Position numbers and translations under genes: made by a program | Shown here: one piece after another, positions 1 through 9,311 of the stretch | Layout of the letters: each line of letters opens with the position of its first letter | Numbering within the stretch: the stretch's first letter is position 1 | Source: Pseudomonas sp. S06B 330 | Lineage (GTDB): Bacteria > Pseudomonadota > Gammaproteobacteria > Pseudomonadales > Pseudomonadaceae | Length of the DNA stretch: 64,000 bases | Direction: 5' to 3' | Assembly: GCF_002845275.2 (NCBI RefSeq) | Contig: NZ_CP088149.1 | Location: 1,155,501-1,219,500 of the forward strand | Notes under the pieces: generated by a model | The model's input: the letters and a program-made list of their open reading frames with translations, nothing else | What the model was told of the DNA's origin: nothing | Database searches by the model: none

Positions 1-530
1 GCAGTTTGATGCACCCGTTCGGTCGTCCGACGGTGTTGCGTGAATACGATGCGATCAACAGCTTCGAGCAACTGGGTGTGCGGGTGCCGCATATCGTCTA
101 CTGCGGAGTCGAGCGTGACGCCGATCATCAGTGGCGTGCCTTGTTGGTCAGTAAAGCCTTGGACGGCTTCGAAGATTGCGACAGCTGGTACGCCAACGGT
201 GCGCGTGAGCGTTACAGCGAGGCCTTGCATGAGCGTATGCTCCAGGACCTGGCGCAGAACCTTGCGCGTATGCACCGAGGCCATTGGCAGCACGGCTGCC
301 TCTATGGCAAACATGTGTTTATCAAGGTCATTGGCGAAGGTGCTGAGGCTCGCGCCGAAGTGGCGTTGCTGGATCTGGAAAAATGTCGGCGGCGCATCAG
401 TTGCCAGCGCGCTGCAGCCAATGACTTAAAGCAACTGCGCCGCCATTCGTCATTCAATGACGCAGAATGGCGAAAGCTGCTCTATTTTTATCAGAGAGCG
501 TTTGGCAGCGCTGTCAAAGGTTTAGAGTGA
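1..530 (+). CDS. inaA: InaA-type lipopolysaccharide kinase family protein, 5' end cut by window
   Basis: The reading frame is open from the first base of the window, so the N-terminus is missing; about 175 residues remain. It shows the atypical protein-kinase fold of the WaaP/InaA family: 'HWQHGCLYGKHVF' is the catalytic-loop equivalent and 'LLDLEKCR' stands where kinases have DFG. Family members phosphorylate lipopolysaccharide core sugars or act in envelope stress; the substrate of this one is not known. The stop codon overlaps the start of the next gene (TGATG), so the two are probably translationally coupled. Family assignment is firm; biochemical role is inferred. Confidence 0.75.
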   Translation, partial: SLMHPFGRPTVLREYDAINSFEQLGVRVPHIVYCGVERDADHQWRALLVSKALDGFEDCDSWYANGARERYSEALHERMLQDLAQNLARMHRGHWQHGCLYGKHVFIKVIGEGAEARAEVALLDLEKCRRRISCQRAAANDLKQLRRHSSFNDAEWRKLLYFYQRAFGSAVKGLE

Positions 531-754
531 TGAAACTAGAATTAGCTCGAGGTTTGTTTCTCTTGCTGGCCTTGGCGGTCGCTACGGCGGCGGCAGCGGC
601 CTGGGAAGAGCCACGTCCGCAAGTGGTCAGCAAGGTCGACCCTGCGGCCCAGTGCCCGCCACCACGTTTGATGAAAAGTGAGGTTAGCGCCCAGCCCGAT
701 CCGGACCTGTTGTTGTTTTTGTTTGGTATGAGTCAGAGTCTGCGTTCGCAATAA
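530..754 (+). CDS. small exported protein of unknown function (74 aa)
   Basis: The ATG at 530 overlaps the stop of the upstream kinase gene by one base; a longer in-frame extension to 467 lies inside that gene and is rejected. Residues 1-25 form a typical signal peptide (short basic start, hydrophobic core, AAAAA region), followed by a short Pro-rich mature part with a single Cys. I do not recognise a family. Tight coupling with the inaA-type gene suggests an envelope role. A rho-independent terminator follows at 780-804. Confidence 0.6.
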   Translation: MKLELARGLFLLLALAVATAAAAAWEEPRPQVVSKVDPAAQCPPPRLMKSEVSAQPDPDLLLFLFGMSQSLRSQ

Positions 755-779
755 TGCCTTGAGTGTCAGCCCTATCAGA

Positions 780-804
780 GGCCTCGTCAGTGACGAGGCC
801 TTTT
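780..804 (+). terminator. rho-independent terminator after the small exported protein gene
   Basis: GGCCTCGT (780-787) pairs with ACGAGGCC (793-800) around a CAGTG loop and is followed by TTTT. It lies 25 bases after the stop at 754 and just before the convergent pump gene ending at 810, so it may serve both. Confidence 0.8.
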
Positions 805-809
805 GCCGT

Positions 810-3800
810 TCAGGCAGCTTGCGTCTGTGTCTGCGCCACGTCCGCGCGGGCTAGCAGGGTATAAACACACGGCAGGACGAACAGGGTAAACAGCGTGCCC
901 ACCGACATACCCGTGGCGATGACTATGCCGATGTCAAAGCGACTCACTGCGCCAGCGCCACCGGCCAGAATCAGTGGCACCATGCCAAAGACCATCGCCG
1001 CTGTGGTCATCAGCACAGGGCGCAAACGGATCGCTGCGGCTTCCTCGACGGCTTCGCGGGCGCTCAGCCCCTTCTGCAGACGTAACTGGTTGGCGAATTC
1101 GACCACCAGAATGCCATGCTTGCTGATCAGGCCAATCAGCGTTACCAGGCCGACCTGGGTGTAGATGTTCATGCTTGAAATGCCCAGGAACAACGGGATC
1201 AGCGCCCCGCAAATGGACAGTGGTACGGTTACCAGGATGACCAGCGGATCGCGGAAACTTTCGAACTGCGCCGCCAGCACCAGAAAAATGATCGCCAGCG
1301 CCAGGCCGAAGGTTACCCACAGTGCACTACCTTCCTGAACGAATTGCCGTGCCGCACCGGCATAGTCAAAGGCATAACCTTCAGGCGCCTCCTCTTGGGC
1401 AATACTGCGCACTGTCTCCAAGGCCTCGCCCATACTTACAGTAGGAAAGCCCTGGAAGATCACCGAGTTCAGTTGCTGGAATTGATTGAGCTGGCGTGGC
1501 CGTGCGCGGTCGCTGAGGGTAATCAGCGTCGACAGTGGCAGCATCTGCCCTTGCTGGTTCTTCACGTAGTAATTGCTCAACCAGTCGGGGTTGTCTCGAT
1601 ACGGTCGTTCAACCTGGGCGATCACTTTGTAGCTGCGGCCATCGATGGTGAAACGGTTGATTTCAGCTTCACCCAGTAGGGTCGCCAAGGTGCCGCCCAA
1701 GGCGTCCATAGACACGCCCATCTGCGCGGCCTTTGCCCGGTCGATGTCGACGACGACCTCGGGCTTATCAAAGGCCAGGTCAATGTCGAGAAAGGCGAAC
1801 TTACCTGAGTCCAGCGCACGTTGCTTGACTCGGTCAGCCACCTCCAGCAGGGATTCGTAGTCGTTGGCGGTATTAATCACGAACTGGAACGGCAGGCCTT
1901 CACCCGTGCCTGGCAATGAGGGCAGGTTGAAGCCGAAAATCTGCAGACCGGCGATACCCTCGAGCTTGCTTTGCACCAGCGGCAGCAGCTCCATTTGCGT
2001 GCGTTCACGCTCGTTCCACGGTTTGAGCAGGAAACCGCCGATACCCGACTGCACACCGTTGAAGCCGTTGATCTGAAACGACGAGTAGTACTCGGGGAAC
2101 GCCTTGAAGATATCGATGAACTCGTCGGTGTAGGTGCTCAAATAATCGAGGTTGGTCGGCTGCGGCGCGTTGGCAATCATAAAAATCACGCCTTGATCTT
2201 CATCCGGGGCCAACTCGTTCTTGGCGAACAGCAAAAACACCGGTATCAGGCACAGCACGATGACCGCGAACACCAATACCACCGGGCGGGTGTTGAGGGT
2301 GGCATGCAAAAGGTTCTGGTAACGCACCTTTAGGCGTTCAAACAGTTGATCGAGACGATGGGCCATGCCGCTGGGGTTCTGTTCGTGGCGCAGGAGCAGG
2401 GCACACATCATCGGCGACAGGGTCAGGGCGACGATCCCGGAAATGATCACCGCACCGGCCAGGGTCAACGCGAACTCCTTGAACAGGGCCCCCGTCAGGC
2501 CCTCCAGAAAGCCGATAGGGGCATACACCGCCGCCAGAGTGATGGTCATCGAGACGACCGGCATCGCGATCTCCCTGGCGCCTTCCAGTGCGGCCTCGAA
2601 GGGGGTCTTGCCTTCTTCGATGTGACGATGGATGTTCTCCACCACGACGATAGCATCGTCTACCACCAAACCGATGGCCAGTACCATCGCCAGCAATGTC
2701 AGCAGGTTGAGCGAGTAGCCCATCAGTTGCATGAAAAACAGCACGCCGATCATCGACAAGGGAATGGTGATTACCGGGATCAGCACCGATCGCAGGGCGC
2801 CGAGGAACAGGAACACCACGACGATGACGATCAGTACCGCTTCGACCAGGGTCTTGACCACCTCGTCGATAGACGCTTGGATGAACAGCGTGGCGTCGTA
2901 GGCGATGGAAGCCTTGAGGTTGGCTGGCAACTGGTTTTCCAGCTCGGGCATCAGCTTGCGCACCTCTTTGATCACATCCAGAGGGTTGGCCCCGGGCGTG
3001 GCCTTGATACCGATGTACACCGAGGGGATGCCAGCAAAGGAGCTCACCGTGTCGTAGTTCTCTGCGCCCATCTCAACCCGTGCAACGTCTCCGAGCAGCA
3101 CTCGGCTGTCGCCGCTGGTCTTGAGAGGGATATTGGCAAACGCCTCGGCAGTTTTCAGCTCGGTGGCGGCATTGATACTGGTGACGATGTATTCACCTTT
3201 GACTTCGCCGGCCGCGGAGAGAAAGTTGTAACGGCGGACGGCGTCGGTCACATCATTGGCGCTCAGGCCGTAGCCGGCGAGCTTCACCGGATCGATCCAC
3301 AGGCGCATGGCAAACAGCTGGTTGCCGAGGATTTCTGCCTCAGCCATACCCGGTAGCGTGGCCAGCTTGGGCTGAATCACCCGCGACAGGTAGTCGGTGA
3401 TCTGTGGGTTACTGAGCTGGCTACTGTAAAAACTGATGTACATCAGCGCCGAGGCGTCGGCGGCTTCCTTGCTCAGCACTGGGTCTTCAGCGTCCTGAGG
3501 CAGTTTGTTTTTAACTTCGTTAGCCTTGGCCAACAGCTCGGTGAACAGTCGGTCGCTGTCAGCGCCAATTCGCGCATAGATCGAAATCACCGAAAAATTC
3601 TGCCGGCTCACTGAGGTCATGTAGTCAATGCCTTCGGCGCTGGCGAGGCTTTGTTGCATGGGCTGGGTGATGTAGCCCTGGATGGTTTCGGCGTTAGCCC
3701 CGGGGTAGGCGGTGGTGACCGTGATCAGGGCGTTTTCCATCTGCGGGTATTGGCGGATGGGGAGTTTGTTCCAGGCCTGAAAGCCGAGCAGTACGATCAA

Positions 3801-3857
3801 CAGGCTGATCACACTGGCCAGTACCGGACGGCGGATAAACGGATCGGTAAAAGCCAT
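810..3857 (-). CDS. mexW: RND multidrug efflux permease, MexW-like
   Basis: A 1015-residue inner-membrane RND/HAE1 transporter, normal length for the family. It has the N-terminal transmembrane helix after 'MAFTDPFIRRP', two large periplasmic loops and the proton-relay helix '[13 protein letters not shown]' near residue 400. It would extrude drugs with an adaptor and an outer-membrane channel, using proton entry. The adaptor gene lies 18 bases upstream in the same direction; no outer-membrane factor gene is present, as in the P. aeruginosa mexVW operon, which borrows OprM. The order relative to the imelysin genes, bifA and sodB also matches PA4374/PA4375. Substrates cannot be read from sequence. 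Confidence 0.85.
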   Translation of the reverse strand: MAFTDPFIRRPVLASVISLLIVLLGFQAWNKLPIRQYPQMENALITVTTAYPGANAETIQGYITQPMQQSLASAEGIDYMTSVSRQNFSVISIYARIGADSDRLFTELLAKANEVKNKLPQDAEDPVLSKEAADASALMYISFYSSQLSNPQITDYLSRVIQPKLATLPGMAEAEILGNQLFAMRLWIDPVKLAGYGLSANDVTDAVRRYNFLSAAGEVKGEYIVTSINAATELKTAEAFANIPLKTSGDSRVLLGDVARVEMGAENYDTVSSFAGIPSVYIGIKATPGANPLDVIKEVRKLMPELENQLPANLKASIAYDATLFIQASIDEVVKTLVEAVLIVIVVVFLFLGALRSVLIPVITIPLSMIGVLFFMQLMGYSLNLLTLLAMVLAIGLVVDDAIVVVENIHRHIEEGKTPFEAALEGAREIAMPVVSMTITLAAVYAPIGFLEGLTGALFKEFALTLAGAVIISGIVALTLSPMMCALLLRHEQNPSGMAHRLDQLFERLKVRYQNLLHATLNTRPVVLVFAVIVLCLIPVFLLFAKNELAPDEDQGVIFMIANAPQPTNLDYLSTYTDEFIDIFKAFPEYYSSFQINGFNGVQSGIGGFLLKPWNERERTQMELLPLVQSKLEGIAGLQIFGFNLPSLPGTGEGLPFQFVINTANDYESLLEVADRVKQRALDSGKFAFLDIDLAFDKPEVVVDIDRAKAAQMGVSMDALGGTLATLLGEAEINRFTIDGRSYKVIAQVERPYRDNPDWLSNYYVKNQQGQMLPLSTLITLSDRARPRQLNQFQQLNSVIFQGFPTVSMGEALETVRSIAQEEAPEGYAFDYAGAARQFVQEGSALWVTFGLALAIIFLVLAAQFESFRDPLVILVTVPLSICGALIPLFLGISSMNIYTQVGLVTLIGLISKHGILVVEFANQLRLQKGLSAREAVEEAAAIRLRPVLMTTAAMVFGMVPLILAGGAGAVSRFDIGIVIATGMSVGTLFTLFVLPCVYTLLARADVAQTQTQAA

Positions 3858-3875
3858 GACGGTTGCCTCGATCAG

Positions 3876-5021
3876 TTAGCGCGACGGGTGGTTTGGCGAC
3901 CCTTGCAAGGTCTTGTCCGGGCTGATGGTGATCGCCGCACCTTGGGTCAGCTTCAATTGGCCGGCGGTGACGACCTGTTCACCGGCTTCTAGGCCTTTGC
4001 GGATGACTACCAGGCCATCGCGGCGCTCGCCTGTTTCGACGAAGCGCCGTTCGGCCACCAGCTCAGGCTGGCCCTCGGCGTTTTTCTGTGGCTGGCCGTC
4101 TTCGTTCTTTTTCACCGTCGCCACGTAGACCGAGTTACCGTACAGGGTGTAGGTCACCGCGCTTTCCGGCACCACCACCTGCGGCTGCGGGTCGGGGAGC
4201 AACACTTGCAGGTTGCTGAACATCCCGGGCAACAGCTTGCCCTCAGGGTTGGCCAGGGTGGCCCGTACCTGCACATTGCGTGTGCTGTCTTCGACCTTGG
4301 GGTTGATCGCGCTGATGCTGCCGGGGAAGGTCTGCTGTGGATAGGCGGCGACACTGACCAGCACCCTTTGGCCCAGGCTCAACTTAGGGATCGACTGTTC
4401 GGCGACGAAGAAGTCGACGTAGAGGCTGCTCAGGTCCTGCAGGGTGGCGATTACTGTACCGCTGGCCAGGTAGTCGCCGACATCCACCTGGCGAATGCCG
4501 ATGGTGCCGCTGAACGGTGCGCTGATGCTTTTTTTCGCCAGGGAGGCTTTGAGCTGATCAACTACCGCCCTGCTGCGCTTGTATTGGGCAGTGAGGCGGT
4601 CGTATTCGCCGCGGGAAATGGCCTGGCTGCCAACCAGCTGGCTGCCGCGATTGAAGTCCACCTGGGCGAGGCCAAGGTCAGCCTGAGCCGTGCCGAGTAG
4701 GGCGGTTTCGACATCGCTGTCGAGCTCTAGTAATGGTTGGCCTTTTTTGACTTTTTGTCCCGACTCGAACTGTACGGTCTTGACCGTGCCGGCGATTTCC
4801 AGGCTCAGATCGACGCCTTGTAGGGCGGTGAGGCTGCCAACGGCGGGTAGACGGCTTTGCCATGCGCGTTTGTTCGACTCGGTCGCCGCCACGCTGATCG
4901 GTGGCTTGGGGGCCGAGAACATTTGGATCTGCTGGTAAATGGAGAACGCTTTGTAGCCCCCCAGAATCAGCACAAGCAACAGAACAACACCCAACATGAT
5001 GAGCATGCGGCGGCGCAGCAT
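3876..5021 (-). CDS. mexV: RND efflux periplasmic adaptor (membrane fusion protein), MexV-like
   Basis: 381 residues starting 'MLRRRMLIMLG', preceded by AAGGAA seven bases upstream. The open frame runs 92 codons further to 5297, but that part is non-coding repeat sequence and the extension is rejected. One N-terminal membrane anchor (about residues 5-25) is followed by a barrel-sandwich (lipoyl-like) half, helical hairpin ('GEYDRLTAQYKRSRAVVDQ'), second lipoyl half ('APFSGTIGIRQVDVGDY') and beta-barrel/membrane-proximal domains, the standard MFP order. It would link the MexW-like permease to an outer-membrane channel. No regulator gene is adjacent. Confidence 0.82.
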   Translation of the reverse strand: MLRRRMLIMLGVVLLLVLILGGYKAFSIYQQIQMFSAPKPPISVAATESNKRAWQSRLPAVGSLTALQGVDLSLEIAGTVKTVQFESGQKVKKGQPLLELDSDVETALLGTAQADLGLAQVDFNRGSQLVGSQAISRGEYDRLTAQYKRSRAVVDQLKASLAKKSISAPFSGTIGIRQVDVGDYLASGTVIATLQDLSSLYVDFFVAEQSIPKLSLGQRVLVSVAAYPQQTFPGSISAINPKVEDSTRNVQVRATLANPEGKLLPGMFSNLQVLLPDPQPQVVVPESAVTYTLYGNSVYVATVKKNEDGQPQKNAEGQPELVAERRFVETGERRDGLVVIRKGLEAGEQVVTAGQLKLTQGAAITISPDKTLQGSPNHPSR

Positions 5022-5587
5022 AGTCCAGTTCCTTGGATACGATTTATTGTTCGTTTGGCACGACTGCGGGCGATCCTGTCCACGTGCGATGTAGCCGAAT
5101 ATTACTCGTTTGACCGGGGACGGGAAGCGGTGTTCCTGGGTTATTTTCGGTTCATCACGGATTATCGGGGGAAGATGGTCTTGGTCTTGGTCTTGGAGGC
5201 TTATCCATTCGATGTGGCGACGCTGCCGGCCCCTTCCGCCCTTACGGCGGCCTACTTTTTTCTTGGAAAAAGTAGGCAAAACCGCTTGCTCCTGCATACG
5301 GCCCTACGCTGCGCTTCGGGTACCCTCGCTCCGGCACCTTCCGGGGCCACGCGGCCTACGACTTGCTTCGCCAAGTCTACGTCTCGCGTCTTCGGCTATC
5401 GCCGAAGGTGCTGCGCACTGCCCCTACAGGTACCTCCACTCGGCCTCCTGAAGTCGCAGTCTGCGGCGCCTGAACTTGCGCGTATGAAGATCAAGAACAC
5501 TGCTTTTGTGGGCGTGCCCGTAACGCTGTAGCCGCTGCCGAGGCACGAGGCTACAACGGGCCAGTCAAGGCAGTTGCTGCGGTATTT
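5022..5587. repeat. 566-base non-coding stretch with hairpins, resembling a Pseudomonas intergenic repeat
   Basis: No credible gene. From about 5226 the sequence reads through a perfect 10-bp inverted repeat, CCTACTTTTT (5251-5260) and AAAAAGTAGG (5267-5276), then a second hairpin CTTCGGC (5390-5396)/GCCGAAG (5401-5407). TGGTCT is repeated three times in tandem at 5176-5193. TGTAGCC (5527-5533) and GGCTACA (5549-5555) form a last inverted pair next to the DUF1513 stop. Translations of this kind of sequence ('VGRRKGGRGRQ', 'FFLGKSRQ') are, from memory, common spurious proteins in pseudomonads, which is why I call it an interspersed repeat. There is no second copy in this window. Confidence 0.5.
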
Positions 5588-6685
5588 TCAGATCAAGTGC
5601 AGATGGTTATCCCACAAGCCAGAAGGCAGCTGCATAGGCTGACCGATCAGGTCAGCCTTGCGGCAGTCGTAGAGACGGCAACGGCCCTGTCCTGAAGTAA
5701 CGACAAAGCCATCAGCCACAGCGCCGACACCAGCACAGTCCGGCATCGGCGCATCCAGACGCACTTGCGCGGTATCCAGGTCCCAGATGAACAGACGATT
5801 GGCCCGAGGCGCCGTAAGGGCGACCAGGCGCAGTTCACTGTGGATCGCGACGCTGGCGGTGTAGTTGGCCATCGACTGCAACTGCTGCTCAGGCACCGGG
5901 AAGGCCTGGAAAGCCTGCCCTGGACGTTTGATCGCCAATAACTCAGCGGTATCGTCACCCGATCCCATGAATTGCTGACCGGCAACAATGGTGCCGTCGC
6001 TGGCGATTGCCAGGTGGCGTACGCTGTTCATCTGTTGGGGCAACTGTTCTTTACTCAGCAGGGTGCCATCGCGCTGCATCAGCACCAGGCTCGGCTGCAT
6101 GGCATCGAGGTTCATTTCTACCCGGCTCTCAGCTTCGGTGCGAATGCCACCGTTGGCCACCACCAGGGTTTCACCGTCAGGCATCCATGACACTTGATGC
6201 GGGCCAATGCCATGGGTGGAAATTTCACCGCGATGGCTTAGCCGCTCACCCTCGAAGCGGTAGACACCGAGCACGCCACGGCCGGGGTCGGTGGTGTCGT
6301 TCTCGGTGGCATACAGCCATTCGCCGCTCTTGTGGATCACCGCATGTCCGTAGAAATGCCGGTTCGGCTGCGAGGTGACGGTCTGCAGTAGACGACCATC
6401 GCGCAGGTCGATCAGGTAGCTCTCGGTGCCCGGACGGCGAGCCACGAACAGGGCGATCGGTTGGTCAGGATGATTGATGATGTCATGACAACGCTGGGCC
6501 ACTTCAGTGGCGAACACCTGGGTGCCGTCCAGGCGGTAGCCGACGGCATAGTGCTTGCCATCGCCATCATCCCGCGCAGAGAGCAGCAGCGGGCTGCTGT
6601 CCTTGCCGCGGAACAGGGTCCAACTGCCCAGGGTCAGGGCGCTGAGCAGAACACTACCGAGTTTCAGAGCCTGGCGTCGCAACAT
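5588..6685 (-). CDS. DUF1513 family exported beta-propeller-like protein
   Basis: 365 residues. The N-terminus 'MLRRQALKLGSVLLSALTLG' is a signal peptide with an RR pair resembling a Tat signal. The rest has WD-like repeating strands ('GRGVLGVYRFEGERLSHRG', 'HQVSWMPDGETLVVANGG', 'SVRHLAIASDGTIVAG') typical of DUF1513. It is the last gene of the imelysin/di-heme operon, two bases after the previous stop, an arrangement well conserved in Pseudomonas (equivalent to PA4373). Its molecular role is unknown; context points to iron-limitation response at the cell surface. Confidence 0.75.
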   Translation of the reverse strand: MLRRQALKLGSVLLSALTLGSWTLFRGKDSSPLLLSARDDGDGKHYAVGYRLDGTQVFATEVAQRCHDIINHPDQPIALFVARRPGTESYLIDLRDGRLLQTVTSQPNRHFYGHAVIHKSGEWLYATENDTTDPGRGVLGVYRFEGERLSHRGEISTHGIGPHQVSWMPDGETLVVANGGIRTEAESRVEMNLDAMQPSLVLMQRDGTLLSKEQLPQQMNSVRHLAIASDGTIVAGQQFMGSGDDTAELLAIKRPGQAFQAFPVPEQQLQSMANYTASVAIHSELRLVALTAPRANRLFIWDLDTAQVRLDAPMPDCAGVGAVADGFVVTSGQGRCRLYDCRKADLIGQPMQLPSGLWDNHLHLI

Positions 6686-6687
6686 GA

Positions 6688-7752
6688 TCAGTCACCGTCG
6701 TTGGCGTTGAAGCCCAGCTGAATGCCCAGCGCCTTGGCCAGCTCGCCTTCGTGCAGGCGGTGGACGACGTTGAGGCTGTCGTAGATGGCATTGAGCTGCT
6801 CGCGGCCAGCTTCGTCGTCAAGCAGTTCGCCCAGCGGCTTCTGGTTGGCACTCAGCAGTTTCAGGGCATTGGCATAGGCGGCATCAATCTTGTCAGCCAG
6901 GGCTTTCTGATCCTTGCCCAGCAGACCGCGCAGGCCCTGGTTATCAACACCTACCCAAACGGTTTGGGCGGCAGTCAGGCTCGCTTCCAGGCTCTTGAGC
7001 GAGGAATGGCTACGCCAGGCTTCGGCCTGCAGCGGTTGGGCGATACCCTTGCTCTGGCGGCCCATCGGTGCGCCGAGCTTTTTCTTCAGGGTGTCCAGGG
7101 CGGTGACCTGGGCCCGCAGCAGATCAGCGATGGCCTCGTGGGAGTCGGCATAGCGCTGGTTGGGGAACTTGGTCATCTGCGCCAGCATGCCGTCGGTGTT
7201 GTTCCAGCCTTTGAGGATCTCTTCGGCCAGAGCCTTCTGGTGTTCGCCGATGGCAACCAAAAGCGGGCAATAACGGGCTTTCTGCTCGGCGTTGGCAGCA
7301 TCTGGCTTGCTGTCGAAGAGAATGTATTCGTAGGCCGACAGGCCGCGCACTACGACGCTGGATTTGCCCAGGGTCTGCGCATCTATTGGTTTGTCGCCGT
7401 TGACCAGTTGCTCGACCTGACGACCGACCAGGTTCTTCTTGTCAGGCCAGAACTGTACCTGCCAGGCACGGTTGCCCTCGGCCAGCGGGCCGATCAGCAG
7501 CGGTTGCAGTTCAGCCCAGGCTTTTTGAGCATGGAGAAAGTCGGCGCGGGCGGTGGCCAGGTCAGCCTTGCCTTCGCAAAACGCCAGGGCACTCACCGCC
7601 AGTTGGCGGTCGGCTTCGACCCAGCGGCTGTAGGTCGGCAGGATCACCTGTTTGGCGATTGCCGCGGAGGTCACCGCTTGCGGATCCTGCGGCGAGCAGG
7701 CGCCCAAGGCAAGGGCGGCGAGGCTGGTGAACAACAGTTTCGGACGGAACAT
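6688..7752 (-). CDS. imelysin-family lipoprotein, second paralogue
   Basis: 354 residues; lipobox LGAC with Cys19, so a predicted lipoprotein. The imelysin (peptidase M75-like) helical repeats are clear, but at the place of the family's GxHxxE motif the sequence is G137-L-S-A-Y-E142: the His is replaced by Ser139, so any metal site there must differ. It lies 16 bases after the di-heme oxidoreductase gene and directly before the DUF1513 gene. Imelysin-like proteins are linked to iron uptake; no peptidase activity can be assumed here. Confidence 0.75.
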   Translation of the reverse strand: MFRPKLLFTSLAALALGACSPQDPQAVTSAAIAKQVILPTYSRWVEADRQLAVSALAFCEGKADLATARADFLHAQKAWAELQPLLIGPLAEGNRAWQVQFWPDKKNLVGRQVEQLVNGDKPIDAQTLGKSSVVVRGLSAYEYILFDSKPDAANAEQKARYCPLLVAIGEHQKALAEEILKGWNNTDGMLAQMTKFPNQRYADSHEAIADLLRAQVTALDTLKKKLGAPMGRQSKGIAQPLQAEAWRSHSSLKSLEASLTAAQTVWVGVDNQGLRGLLGKDQKALADKIDAAYANALKLLSANQKPLGELLDDEAGREQLNAIYDSLNVVHRLHEGELAKALGIQLGFNANDGD

Positions 7753-7768
7753 GCCCGGCTCCTTTGTC

Positions 7769-9196
7769 TTAAAGTGAATTCAGGAACGCCAGCAACGCAG
7801 TGCGTTGCTCAGCATTGAAGGTCAAGACGTGCTGCTTGGCCGCTTCGGCTTCGCCACCGTGCCAGAGCACAGCTTCGAGCAGGTTGCGGGCGCGGCCATC
7901 ATGGAGAAACTGGGTGTGGCCACTGACGGTTTGGGTAAGGCCGATGCCCCATAAGGGCGGCGTGCGCCAATCCTGGCCACTGGCGGCAAACTCTGTGCGA
8001 TTGTCAGCCAGGCCAGGGCCCATGTCGTGCAACAGCAGGTCACTGTAGGGGCGGATGATCTGGTTGGCCAGCTCCGGCTCAGCGGCATCGGCCGCAGTGG
8101 TGAAGCTTGGCGTGTGGCAGCTTTGGCAGCCCGCCTGATGAAACAGGTTCTTGCCGGCCAGTACCTGAGGCGAGTCGATGTCCTGGCGAATCGGCACGGC
8201 CAGATTGCGGGTATAGAACAGCACCAGGCGCAGAATGTTGTCGCTGACTTCTTGCTCGCCATTGGCACCATTGCCATTGGCCGCCTTCAGGCAATCGACT
8301 TGTGCCGCGGTGCAGTCGTCCATGGGCCGCAGGCTTGTGGTCAGGCCCATGTCGCCGGAAAACGCATGGACGTTCTGCTGATTGAGGTTGGGTTGCCCGG
8401 CCTTCCAGCCGAAACGGCCCATGACCGTCTTGCCCAGGGCGTCGTCCCAGACCTGGTTGGCGCGACCGCGAATGCCATCACCGTTGCTGTCGTGCGGGTC
8501 GGCGTTGGCCAGAATCGCGGACTCAGGGATGGCCTCAAGCAGGCCCAGGCCAATCATTGGCGGGGCAATCCGGGCGGAAAACCGCGTGTCAGGGTGCATC
8601 GGGCCATACCCTAATTGACTGATCTGCAACTGCGGCTGGCGTAACTCAATAGGGGTGCCGTCATTGAACGTCACCGTGACCGGTGTGTAGTCGACCCGCA
8701 CCTTGCCTTCAGGGGCTACACCGGGCACTGCCATATCCTGCAGCTGGCCACCGTAAACCGGTTCGGGAACGATACCCAGTTGCTCAATGACCTTGGCGTA
8801 ATACGGCTGATCAGGGATCGACAGGTGTACCAACATCGATACCGCATTGCTGGCGCTAGGGCCAGGCGGATGACCGCGACCATCCTTGATATGGCAGTTT
8901 TGGCAGGCGTTGGTGTTGAACAGCGGGCCCAGGCCATCACGGGCGGTGGTCGTCGCTGGTGCGATCACCCACGGGTTGCGAAAGAAACTGTTGCCGACAC
9001 TGAAGTCCAAGCGCCGGCTCGGGGCCAGGTTCGCCGACGGCATAGAGTAGGCATTTTGGTCGCGTTTGCTCACCGTTGCTTTACCACCGCCAAGGGCTTC
9101 GCCGGGCTCAGCCTGGGTGAAACGCGGGGCGTCATCACAGGCGACCAACGAGGTGGCCAGAAGCAAAGGGCTGAGACGGAGCAGCAAGGAAAGCAT
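7769..9196 (-). CDS. di-heme c-type oxidoreductase lipoprotein (DUF1111/DHOR family)
   Basis: 475 residues from ATG 9196 (a TTG one codon earlier is also open). Lipobox LVAC gives Cys20. Two heme-binding CxxCH motifs are visible: C98QNCH102 and C357QSCH361, the hallmark of this family, often annotated as 'thiol oxidoreductase'. It would be a periplasm-facing lipoprotein doing electron transfer. It sits between two imelysin-like genes, as in other pseudomonads; a redox step coupled to iron uptake is plausible but unproven. The gap of 115 bases upstream, after the inserted gene at 9312-9695, could hold its own promoter. Confidence 0.85.
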   Translation of the reverse strand: MLSLLLRLSPLLLATSLVACDDAPRFTQAEPGEALGGGKATVSKRDQNAYSMPSANLAPSRRLDFSVGNSFFRNPWVIAPATTTARDGLGPLFNTNACQNCHIKDGRGHPPGPSASNAVSMLVHLSIPDQPYYAKVIEQLGIVPEPVYGGQLQDMAVPGVAPEGKVRVDYTPVTVTFNDGTPIELRQPQLQISQLGYGPMHPDTRFSARIAPPMIGLGLLEAIPESAILANADPHDSNGDGIRGRANQVWDDALGKTVMGRFGWKAGQPNLNQQNVHAFSGDMGLTTSLRPMDDCTAAQVDCLKAANGNGANGEQEVSDNILRLVLFYTRNLAVPIRQDIDSPQVLAGKNLFHQAGCQSCHTPSFTTAADAAEPELANQIIRPYSDLLLHDMGPGLADNRTEFAASGQDWRTPPLWGIGLTQTVSGHTQFLHDGRARNLLEAVLWHGGEAEAAKQHVLTFNAEQRTALLAFLNSL

Positions 9197-9311
9197 CAAG
9201 AATCCTGAGCTTGAGCAAAAAAACCGGCGTGCAAGCTTAGCAGGCTCAGGATCCTGGAATAAGAGGGATTTGCGTTTGCTTGATGAAATTGTCGTGAACT
9301 CGACGCCAGCT

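Noticed and set aside
2346..3356. 336-codon plus-strand frame inside mexW
   Set aside because: Antisense shadow of a high-GC gene; His/Gln/Asp-rich translation typical of such frames.
810..5021. A missing third pump gene as evidence of deletion
   Set aside because: MexVW-type operons normally lack an outer-membrane gene, so this is expected.
5022..5297. N-terminal extension of the MexV-like adaptor
   Set aside because: The 92 extra residues are basic, low-complexity translation of repeat DNA; a good Shine-Dalgarno and normal adaptor N-terminus start at 5021.
4857..5531. Long plus-strand open frame over the mexV start and the repeat region
   Set aside because: Antisense to mexV for a third of its length, then repeat sequence; no ribosome site and no protein-like composition.
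9246..9256. CAGGATCCTG palindrome before the di-heme gene as an operator
   Set aside because: A 10-base palindrome can occur by chance and no second copy or known motif supports it.
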